Below are positions 1 to 5,533 of a stretch of 5,762 nt of DNA, one piece after another. The notes beneath the pieces were generated by a model, which saw nothing but the letters and a program-made list of their open reading frames with translations, was not told where the DNA came from and searched no databases. This stretch comes from Thermodesulfobacteriota bacterium (lineage in GTDB: Bacteria > Desulfobacterota > Dissulfuribacteria > Dissulfuribacterales > UBA3076): contig QNAY01000105.1 in assembly GCA_003645605.1 (NCBI GenBank), positions 1 through 5,762 on the forward strand, in the 5' to 3' direction. Positions within the stretch are counted from its first letter, which is position 1. Each line of letters starts with the position of its first letter. A program made the translations under genes and the position numbers.

Positions 1-1
1 A

Positions 2-196
2 TTAAATTTATGCAGGAAAAGTTTTGTGGTGATGGTGGGAGCGACCTCGCCTTTGTCACCTGTACTTTTTGACTATGGGGTTGATATGATTGCCGGTTCA
101 AAAGTAGTTGATCCGCAAAAGGCTATTCAGTGTATAAGCGAAGGGGCTACATTTAAACAGATAAAGGGTATAAAGCACCTGATTATGAAAAAATAA
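2..196 (+). CDS. DUF364 family protein, C-terminal fragment (5' end outside window)
   Basis: The frame is open from the window edge to a TAA at 194-196 and gives 64 residues. They include GATSPLSPVLFDYGVDMIAG and then KVVDPQ and GATFKQIKG. This pattern (a glycine turn, PLSP, FDYGVD, AGS-VVDP and a final GATF-Q-KG block) matches my recollection of the C-terminal Rossmann-like half of DUF364, described as putative heavy-metal chelation proteins. The biochemical role of that family is not settled, and no more specific function can be read from the fragment. The stop lies 16 nt before the next start, so it is probably the upstream member of the same transcript as the phasin-like and UbiB-like genes. 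The N-terminal half cannot be assessed. Confidence 0.75.
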   Translation, partial: LNLCRKSFVVMVGATSPLSPVLFDYGVDMIAGSKVVDPQKAIQCISEGATFKQIKGIKHLIMKK

Positions 197-198
197 AA

Positions 199-205
199 AA
201 GGAGG
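199..205 (+). promoter_or_regulatory. Ribosome-binding site of the phasin-like gene
   Basis: AAGGAGG sits directly after the upstream stop codon and 7 nt before the ATG at 213. This is near-ideal Shine-Dalgarno sequence and spacing, and it fixes the start of the 90-residue protein. It also implies efficient re-initiation after the DUF364 gene. Confidence 0.85.
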
Positions 206-212
206 AAATACA

Positions 213-485
213 ATGGAAGCAAAGGACGTATTGTATCTTGGACTCGGAGCTGCCTTTTTAGCAAAGGATAAGCTCAAGGAACAGATCAAGGAATTGGAAA
301 AGCGCGGGGAAATCGATAAGGAAGATGCCAAGAAATTTATCCAAGACGCCAAAGACCGGGCCAAGAAGGAACAGGAGGCCATTGACTCGCGTATCCAGGA
401 AAAACTTAAAGAGACCATCCGTGAGATGGGCCTGGCCACCAAGGAGGACATTGAAGAACTGAAAACAATAATAAAAAAGGCCTGA
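213..485 (+). CDS. Phasin-like coiled-coil protein (polyhydroxyalkanoate-regulator family)
   Basis: This is a 90-residue, highly charged, almost wholly helical protein. A short hydrophobic segment near the N-terminus (about residues 6-16, VLYLGLGAAFL) is followed by Lys/Glu-rich heptad-like helices over about residues 17-75. A final block, GLATKEDIEELKTIIKK, resembles the 'PTK-DI--L---I' C-terminal motif of phasin-superfamily regulators. Phasins coat polyhydroxyalkanoate granules or act as amphipathic scaffold proteins, but no PHA synthase gene is visible here, so a granule role is not shown. The start is set by a strong Shine-Dalgarno. The stop TGA (483-485) overlaps the ATG of the UbiB-like kinase by one base, which implies translational coupling and possibly a working partnership with that membrane-anchored protein. 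Family membership is fairly likely; function is open. Confidence 0.75.
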   Translation: MEAKDVLYLGLGAAFLAKDKLKEQIKELEKRGEIDKEDAKKFIQDAKDRAKKEQEAIDSRIQEKLKETIREMGLATKEDIEELKTIIKKA

Positions 486-2035
486 TGCTCAAAAATTATA
501 ATCCACGACGGGTGTGGAAGACATTTCGTTTTTTGCTCACTGTATTTGTTATTGTCCGCAAAAAAGAACGCTTTCTTTATATACGTCCTCTGGATCCAGT
601 CAGTTTTAAACAGACCATCCTTGACCTGGGCGTAAGCTTTATCAAGCTGGCCCAGGTCCTGGCCACCAGGGCCGACTTCTTTACCGAGGAATATTTGCGG
701 GAGCTTAAGACTATCCATGACGAGGTCGAGCCCATGAACCGGGCCAATTTTGAGATCATGTACAACCGGGCCTTTGGCTCAGTCCGGCCCTTTCGTCATT
801 TTGTACACAGTCCTATAGCCAGTGCATCCATAGGCCAGGTGCACAAGGCCGTACTGGATGACGGCACAAAGGTGGCTGTGAAAATACGCCGCCTGAACAT
901 TGAAAAAGACGTCCTTGATGATATAAGAATCATTGGTATTTTCCTCAGGATTTTCCAACCTTTCTTCAGCCGCCTTACAAAGAACTCTTTAGAAGCAGTA
1001 CTCAATGAATTCGCCGATATGATCGTCAAAGAAGTGGACCTGTCCATTGAATTGGACAATCTTCGTAAATTCAGAGAAATCTATCAACTGAGCGGCATCC
1101 GATTTCCCGATGTATATCCATGCCATTGCAGTTGTGACGCCCTGGTTATGAGTTTTGAAACAGGGATGCGTATTGATGATAAAGAGGGCCTGGCCCGTTC
1201 AAATATCCCGTTTACCACTCTTATGGACAGGATGATCTCCTTTTATATGGAACAAATGCTGGTATGCGGCCTTTTTCACGCGGATCCTCATCCGGGCAAT
1301 TTTTTAGTTGGAGACGACGGTACGCTAATTGTCCTTGACTTCGGAATGGTCAAGCGATTGCCCAATTCCACCCGGGTCGCCATGATTGAGATGATCAAGG
1401 CCGCCAATGAGCAAGACTTTGAACTCTTCATTGTCTCATGCAAACAGTTAGGTGTAATCGCAGCTACGGCAAGAGAAGATCAGATGCAGGAACTGGCGGA
1501 GCGCATGTTTGATATCTTTGGAAATGAACATTTGAATGCCACGAGCATGCAGAACCTGGCCTTTGATGTACTGGACTCCATGAGGGAGTTACCCTTCAAA
1601 GTTCCGCAGGAACTGGTCTATGTTATGCGGGCCAGTTCCCTCGTGGAGGGACTGGGGACCAGTTTTATTGAAAATTTTAACGGCATCAAAGACATCCTGC
1701 CTGTTCTGATAAAAAACATTAACAGGGCACTGAGTGCGGAAAACAGGTTATTCCCCACACTCAAAAACGAACTCATGTCCTTGCCTCTGACAGTGCGGCG
1801 GTTGAAGATAATTATCACACAGTTAAGTGAGGACAACCTGCACATAAAGCTGTCAGGGGAGACCATGGAAATCCTTGGAGAATATGTGCGTGCCTACCTG
1901 AAACCCATAGGCATGGGAGTGGTTCTCATCACAACGGCATTTTTCGTGCAGCACCTGAGCTTTTCCCATCACCAGGAAATTGCTGTTATTCTTTTTATTC
2001 TTGGAGTGTTGCGGGTGCTTATCGCCCTGAAATGA
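485..2035 (+). CDS. ABC1/UbiB/AarF-family atypical protein kinase-like protein
   Basis: This 516-residue protein has the hallmarks of the UbiB (ABC1/ADCK) family of membrane-associated atypical kinases/ATPases, which support quinone biosynthesis or lipid homeostasis. In order: a KxGQ-type motif at residues 54-57, read here as KLAQ, with TRAD following; the Ala-rich loop ASASIGQVH at about 112-120; the ATP-binding lysine in VAVKIRR (K133); the family E-D/E/N cluster EVDLSIELDN at 183-192; the catalytic loop HADPHPGN at 265-272; and metal-binding DFG at 285-287. Two hydrophobic segments at the C-terminus (about 475-490 and 498-515) look like the usual membrane anchor. The length is normal for the family. 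The Gly-to-Ala change in KxGQ is notable because that motif governs the atypical ATPase behaviour. Translation is coupled to the phasin-like gene (TGATG overlap). No quinone-biosynthesis gene is visible, so a ubiB symbol is not assigned. Confidence 0.93.
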   Translation: MLKNYNPRRVWKTFRFLLTVFVIVRKKERFLYIRPLDPVSFKQTILDLGVSFIKLAQVLATRADFFTEEYLRELKTIHDEVEPMNRANFEIMYNRAFGSVRPFRHFVHSPIASASIGQVHKAVLDDGTKVAVKIRRLNIEKDVLDDIRIIGIFLRIFQPFFSRLTKNSLEAVLNEFADMIVKEVDLSIELDNLRKFREIYQLSGIRFPDVYPCHCSCDALVMSFETGMRIDDKEGLARSNIPFTTLMDRMISFYMEQMLVCGLFHADPHPGNFLVGDDGTLIVLDFGMVKRLPNSTRVAMIEMIKAANEQDFELFIVSCKQLGVIAATAREDQMQELAERMFDIFGNEHLNATSMQNLAFDVLDSMRELPFKVPQELVYVMRASSLVEGLGTSFIENFNGIKDILPVLIKNINRALSAENRLFPTLKNELMSLPLTVRRLKIIITQLSEDNLHIKLSGETMEILGEYVRAYLKPIGMGVVLITTAFFVQHLSFSHHQEIAVILFILGVLRVLIALK

Positions 2036-2071
2036 TGGTTTTTTTCTAAACTATTGGTACAGGTTCCGAAT

Positions 2072-2079
2072 AAGGAGGT
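2072..2079 (+). promoter_or_regulatory. Strong ribosome-binding site for the HD-NACHT gene
   Basis: AAGGAGGT, a full anti-16S complement, ends 5 nt before an ATG at 2085. This ATG is the best start for the large downstream gene, and the frame after it reads like real protein. It shows that the gene starts well upstream of 2423, and it is the main argument that the large NACHT reading frame is an N-terminally broken version of a longer protein. No convincing promoter or terminator hairpin was found in the 49-nt gap after the UbiB-like gene; only a T-run at 2039-2045 is visible. Confidence 0.8.
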
Positions 2080-2084
2080 AATTG

Positions 2085-2436
2085 ATGCCAAGTCAACGCA
2101 CGCTTCGCGAGTATCTTCAACAGAAAGATCAAGATCTTGCAGAAAGAGTCAATAACCTGTGGAGAATATCCAGCCCGATTCACGAGCGGCAAAACCGCCC
2201 TGACAGCAACGAGAACGCTTACCGTTCATGTTCAGGCGGTTGAAGATAATATTTGGCGCCTGCTGCAGACAACCACGATTCTAAACAAGGCCAACAACCT
2301 TGAGGATTTTATGGCGTTTGAATTGTTTCTCCTTTCTTGCGCCGCATGTTGCCATGATTTTGACAAGGCCCTGAAAAGCGCTTTGCCTGAAGGTTTTAAG
2401 CACGGAGAAGGGTCAGGCGATTTTGTTGAAAAAAAA
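2085..2436 (+). pseudogene. Frameshifted N-terminal HD-domain part of the NACHT protein
   Basis: From the ATG at 2085 the protein begins MPSQRTLREYLQQ and stays plausible for about 45 residues, then stops at 2241-2243. A second + frame, open from 2086 to 2502, takes over with HVQAVEDNIWRLL, FLLSCAACCHDFDKA (His-Asp at 2353-2358) and HGEGSGDFV (His at 2401). The third frame continues with SIHDL (His at 2498) and KAADILHCD (Asp at 2612). Put together these give the spaced H...HD...H...H...D pattern of an HD-type metal-dependent phosphohydrolase, resembling the HD domains found at the N-terminus of bacterial conflict-system proteins. So one domain is spread over three frames, each shift equal to one extra base (or two missing). 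The second shift maps to the A8 run at 2429-2436. The first lies somewhere before 2241, most likely about 2200-2240. The cause may be real inactivation, slippage or sequence error. The HD call rests on motif spacing alone. Confidence 0.7.
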
Positions 2437-2502
2437 TATGGATCAACTTGGTCTGACCCGCCCACAGGCCAATGCAATCAGCAGCGTGATCAGCATCCAT
2501 GA
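2423..2502 (+). other. Overlap of two frames at the HD-to-NACHT junction
   Basis: Both the middle frame (ending at 2502) and the long NACHT frame are open here. After the A8 run the middle frame turns to low-quality sequence (YGSTWSDPPTGQCNQQ), while the long frame shows amphipathic helix (RPQANAISSVISIHDL). The true reading therefore switches at the A8 run rather than at 2502. The first ATG of the long frame after the run (2438) has no Shine-Dalgarno before it, which argues against an independent start here. Confidence 0.55.
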
Positions 2503-5257
2503 CCTGAACCCTGATGAATTTCAGCAAGAGCTCAGTCAACTCAAAACAATTCAGGCGTCTCCTGTTGGGTCATATAACCTCCATCGCCTGGCCGTGCTTT
2601 TAAAGGCGGCTGATATTCTGCACTGCGACAATTCAAGGATTCCAAGCCTGGGAATAGATGCGGATAATTTGGAAGGGCTGGACAGGAAAAAATACCTCTA
2701 CAGGTATTGCACGGACGGTTGGATCCCTGATGGGACGCAGATTCTTATTCAGGCATCTCCACGCACAGATGAAGAAGTCGAGGCGGTCAGGGAGTGCCTC
2801 AGATATATGAAGAATTCTGAATGGCCCGCAGTCTTGGGTGGTCTGGAACGTTACAATTTCCCATATCAGCTTGAAATGGAACTGAAGGACGTCACGATGC
2901 AAGATGACGGCCTCAGGCAAGACGAGCAGGAGTTGCTGACCACATACCTCAAAGACGTCATAGCGGCGACTTATCGAATTGATATTCAAGGGATATACTC
3001 AATGTCCGGCGCGGGCCACAAATCGATCTATTTCCCAATTGAACAGCACTATACTCCGCTTAAGACCATGAGTAATCCCGCGCGCCTTGAAGAAGCGGTC
3101 GGCATGATCAGAGAGGATGTACGTTCAGCCGAGCGTGTGCCTTTGACTGATTTGCTTTCCTCTTACCGGCGTCTGTTGATTATCGGCGAGCCGGGCGGAG
3201 GAAAAACCACTTTTTTGCGGCTTATTGCTTGTGTTCTGGCAAAGGACGCGCTTGAACAGGGTGAACCTGCCAGAAAACTCCATCTCGGCCTTTCATTGGA
3301 TGAGCCTGTGCCCATACCGATTTTTATCAGGCTTTCCGCCCTGGCCGGGACCCTGAAAAAAGGATGTCCGGCGGTCAACGGCGCAGGGGCATGGCGTGTA
3401 CTTTTACAGACTATGGAAGAACTGTTTGGCAAAGAAAACAGCGCGCTGCTGCAAATACTACTCGATAACGGGAATTGTGCAGTTCTCCTTGACGGATTGG
3501 ATGAGGAGCCTGATGAAAATATCAGGAAACAGATGGTGGACGTTACAAACGCCGCGCTGCATCATTGGGAGAATAATCTGTTCGTGCTCAGTTCCAGGCC
3601 GTTTGGCTATCACGCTGTTGCATCTCTGGAAGAAATGGCGACTGTCCATATTGATTCCTTTGGGCGGGAAGAGATCCTGGAGTTTTTTAACCGGTGGGCA
3701 TGTGCCCTGTTCCCTGATGAAGAGAAGAGGAACCGTGAGGCATATCTTCCGGAATTGGAATCCGCGGTCCTGAATATGCCACGGATTCGCTTGATGGCCA
3801 AGAATCCCGTGATGCTGACCTGCTTATGCGTGGTTCACTGGAATGAGAGAAAGCTGCCTGAGGGCAAGGCCGATCTTCTGGCCGCAGTCTTGCGGTGGCT
3901 TCTCAATGCAAAAGAAGAGAAACGCAGACAGAGGGGCTATTCCAATACATTTGCCGAGGAGTGCTTCAAGGCCCTTGCATTGGCCATGACCAGCCACAGG
4001 AACGGCAAACAGGTCAGGATGGATCTCGCGTGGGCTGCGGAACAGCTCGCTGTCCCGTTCTTGGATGAACTTGGAGTGCAGCACGACCGTTTGCGGCAAA
4101 AAGGAATCATTTTTTTGGAAGCCGACATGATTGACAGCGGTATCGTTGAGCAGGCCGGGTCAGGAGATATTCGATTCTGGCATTATACCTTTCAGGAGCA
4201 TTACGCTGCCCGCGCCCTGGCGGAATTGAGTGATGCGGATAGACCGGGTGGATGGTGGCAGGCTATCAAACCTCATCTGGATGACCGGCAATGGGATGAG
4301 GTGCTAGATCATTTTGTTGGATGTCTGGCCTGGACCGGACGCAGGCGGTTGAATCTACTTGTGGAGCGGGTCCTGGGTACTACAGCGGACGGAAGTCTGA
4401 CTTCCCTTGCCCGTGCCGTCGGAGTGCTCGGCAGGATCCTGCGCATCCTGACTGTTTACGACTATCAGCCGCCCACGCGGCTTGGCTGGGAAGAGGCCAG
4501 GGGTCGGGTGATGGACATCTTCACTCTTGAAGGCGCATCCCGTGTTCTGTTTGAACAGCGTATGGCCGCAGCAGAGGCCCTGGGCCGGGCAGGTGATCCG
4601 AGGATTGACCCGCTTGCCCCTGAGATGTTTCCAGTTCCGGGAATGGATGGAGTCCTTCTGGGCAGGTATCCGGTGACTGTGGCGGAATATAATCGCTTTA
4701 TTGAAAACAACGGGTACAGAGACCGTCAATACTGGGAAGAAAAATGGTGGAATATTAAAGAGAATGAAGGCTGGGCCGAACCCGAAGACTGGGATGAACA
4801 GCTTGAGCATAAAAACCGGCCGGTGACCAAGCTTTCTTGGTACGAGGCCGCAGCCTACTGTAACTGGCTGGCCGTGCAGACCAATCTTTCCTATCGTCTG
4901 CCCAGGGAAAAGGAATGGGAAAAGGCGGCCACAAACCCCAATGGCGAATATCCATGGGGGAAGGATTATCCATATCGGGAACTGTTGAATTTTGATGAAA
5001 ATGTCGGCACCCCGACTCCAGTAGGGATCTATCCGGCCAGCGCTGCGCCGGGAGGTCATCTTGATATGTCAGGCAACGTCTGGGAGTGGATTTGGGATTT
5101 GTTTAAAAAAGGGGGCTCTGACCGGGTGATCCGCAGAGGCAGCTGCAGCGACAACATGCGTAGCTGTCGGTCGGCGATTCGTTACTTCCGCCGATCTGGC
5201 GACCGTCACTACAACCTTGGCTTCCGCCTCTCCAGGTCTGTTTCCCTTGGCCTTTGA
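2423..5257 (+). CDS. NACHT/STAND NTPase with C-terminal FGE/C-type-lectin domain, probable DGR target
   Basis: This is the long open part (944 residues counted from 2423) of an HD-NACHT-FGE protein whose true start is probably 2085. Residues 1-65 finish the HD domain (IHDL, AADILHCD). Residues 66-150 form a mixed linker domain. A NACHT NTPase follows: Walker A GEPGGGKTT (255-263, K261), Walker B LLDGLDEE (355-362, with the NACHT-type D-G-x-D-E), the arginine sensor SSRPFGY (R392), the NPVMLTCLC helix (461-469) and HYTFQEHYAARAL (587-599), all usual for bacterial NACHT proteins. After a helical stretch, residues 734-944 are an FGE-sulfatase/C-type-lectin fold: LGRYPVTVAEYNRF, PVTKLSWYEAAAYCNWL, YRLPREKEWEKAA (824-836), GNVWEW (884-889) and final LGFRL. 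This is a ligand-binding rather than a clearly catalytic version. NACHT proteins act as ATP-driven oligomerising switches, so binding by the lectin domain would plausibly activate the HD module. The 3' end carries a DGR-like variable region. Confidence 0.9.
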   Translation: MLKKNMDQLGLTRPQANAISSVISIHDLNPDEFQQELSQLKTIQASPVGSYNLHRLAVLLKAADILHCDNSRIPSLGIDADNLEGLDRKKYLYRYCTDGWIPDGTQILIQASPRTDEEVEAVRECLRYMKNSEWPAVLGGLERYNFPYQLEMELKDVTMQDDGLRQDEQELLTTYLKDVIAATYRIDIQGIYSMSGAGHKSIYFPIEQHYTPLKTMSNPARLEEAVGMIREDVRSAERVPLTDLLSSYRRLLIIGEPGGGKTTFLRLIACVLAKDALEQGEPARKLHLGLSLDEPVPIPIFIRLSALAGTLKKGCPAVNGAGAWRVLLQTMEELFGKENSALLQILLDNGNCAVLLDGLDEEPDENIRKQMVDVTNAALHHWENNLFVLSSRPFGYHAVASLEEMATVHIDSFGREEILEFFNRWACALFPDEEKRNREAYLPELESAVLNMPRIRLMAKNPVMLTCLCVVHWNERKLPEGKADLLAAVLRWLLNAKEEKRRQRGYSNTFAEECFKALALAMTSHRNGKQVRMDLAWAAEQLAVPFLDELGVQHDRLRQKGIIFLEADMIDSGIVEQAGSGDIRFWHYTFQEHYAARALAELSDADRPGGWWQAIKPHLDDRQWDEVLDHFVGCLAWTGRRRLNLLVERVLGTTADGSLTSLARAVGVLGRILRILTVYDYQPPTRLGWEEARGRVMDIFTLEGASRVLFEQRMAAAEALGRAGDPRIDPLAPEMFPVPGMDGVLLGRYPVTVAEYNRFIENNGYRDRQYWEEKWWNIKENEGWAEPEDWDEQLEHKNRPVTKLSWYEAAAYCNWLAVQTNLSYRLPREKEWEKAATNPNGEYPWGKDYPYRELLNFDENVGTPTPVGIYPASAAPGGHLDMSGNVWEWIWDLFKKGGSDRVIRRGSCSDNMRSCRSAIRYFRRSGDRHYNLGFRLSRSVSLGL
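2429..2436 (+). other. A8 homopolymer at the second frame break
   Basis: Eight consecutive A follow GTTG. With eight A the upstream HD frame runs on to a stop at 2500-2502. With seven A it reads FVEKNMDQLGL straight into the long NACHT frame. The position coincides with the switch from convincing HD sequence in one frame to convincing sequence in the next. Such tracts are typical sites of polymerase slippage and also of sequencing error. Confidence 0.8.
5123..5230 (+). other. Candidate DGR variable region (VR) in the FGE/C-lectin domain
   Basis: The last 36 codons of the lectin core (residues 901-936) have a constant framework, RVIR-GS-...-R-C/RSA-R...R...LGFRL. It is interspersed with codons AGC, GAC, AAC, AGC, ATT, TAC, TTC, GAC, CAC, TAC and AAC at 5147, 5150, 5153, 5162, 5177, 5183, 5186, 5201, 5207, 5210 and 5213. 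Every one ends in C or T and can be produced from AAC or AAT by changing only adenines. This is the known mark of adenine mutagenesis by DGR reverse transcriptases, where template AAY codons become diverse residues on the binding face of the C-type lectin fold. The inferred template residues at these sites would all be Asn. No second copy (template repeat) exists in the window, so the call rests on codon pattern and fold. Confidence 0.75.
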
Positions 5258-5280
5258 GCCCTTGGACCCTTGGCCTTCAG
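5231..5280 (+). other. Candidate initiation-of-mutagenic-homology (IMH) segment after the VR
   Basis: DGR variable regions end in a short constant GC/T-rich segment near the target gene's stop codon, where target-primed reverse transcription starts. Here the stretch from the last framework codons through the stop (5255-5257) is pyrimidine-rich and repetitive, and no more AAY-like codons occur. Its position and constancy fit an IMH, but the exact limits can only be set by comparison with a template repeat, which is not in the window. Confidence 0.4.
5244..5277 (+). repeat. Three-fold CCCTTGG repeat spanning the stop codon
   Basis: CCCTTGGCCTT occurs at 5244-5254 and again at 5267-5277, with a shorter CCCTTGG at 5259-5265 between them. 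The cluster overlaps the end of the NACHT-FGE gene. It may be part of the IMH region of a DGR, or simply a local duplication. Confidence 0.75.
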
Positions 5281-5533
5281 CCCAAAGCGGGAGAAGGGAG
5301 CGAATAGCCGCCAAAGCAGAGCCGGCGGCGTATGAGCGACCGGAACGTAGCGGAGGGCCGCATGTATTTACGGTATTTGGTGTTTCCGTCTCTGCCGCCT
5401 AATCAAAGAGTGTTTTGGACTCTCATTGCTGCGTCATAAAACTCGCTTGCGCTTATATGAAATATCCAGAGGTAAAAAGATTGACTTTGTGCTCTCTGTG
5501 CCTCTATTTGCAGCCCATAGGGCCGCATGTTTT
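5258..5533. other. Non-coding stretch between the NACHT-FGE gene and the structured RNA
   Basis: No convincing protein is seen on either strand. It holds the tail of the CCCTTGG repeat, the GC-rich hairpin at 5307-5329, a weak 5-bp hairpin (AGAGT 5407-5411 with ACTCT 5419-5423) and two copies of GGGCCGCATGT (5355-5365 and 5520-5530). A frame open from inside the NACHT-FGE gene to 5402 is Ala/Pro/Arg-rich without domain-like pattern or ribosome-binding site and is not called. The junction with the downstream intron-like element probably lies near the 3' end of this stretch, but I cannot place it to the base. Confidence 0.5.
5307..5329 (+). other. GC-rich hairpin downstream of the VR
   Basis: GCCGCC (5307-5312) can pair with GGCGGC (5324-5329) around an 11-nt loop. 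Several DGRs have a hairpin or cruciform shortly downstream of the variable region that promotes retrohoming, so the position, 50 nt after the stop codon, is suggestive. The loop is longer than the typical tetraloop. No T-run follows, so it is not a standard rho-independent terminator. Confidence 0.35.

Noticed and set aside
2036..2084. Rho-independent terminator after the UbiB-like gene
   Set aside because: A T-run is present at 2039-2045 but no stable GC-rich hairpin precedes it.
2137..2502. Independent 121-residue gene starting at a TTG
   Set aside because: The first ~28 residues are poor, there is no ribosome-binding site at the TTG, and the good part continues the protein starting at 2085; it is a middle fragment of a frameshifted gene.
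4355..5059. Long minus-strand open frame of 234 codons
   Set aside because: It lies wholly antisense to the well-supported FGE/C-lectin coding sequence, has no domain-like pattern and is explained by codon bias of the + strand gene.
5217..5402. 61-residue + strand open frame overlapping the end of the NACHT-FGE gene
   Set aside because: It begins inside the variable-region/IMH segment in another frame, has no Shine-Dalgarno and is Ala/Pro/Arg-rich low-complexity sequence.
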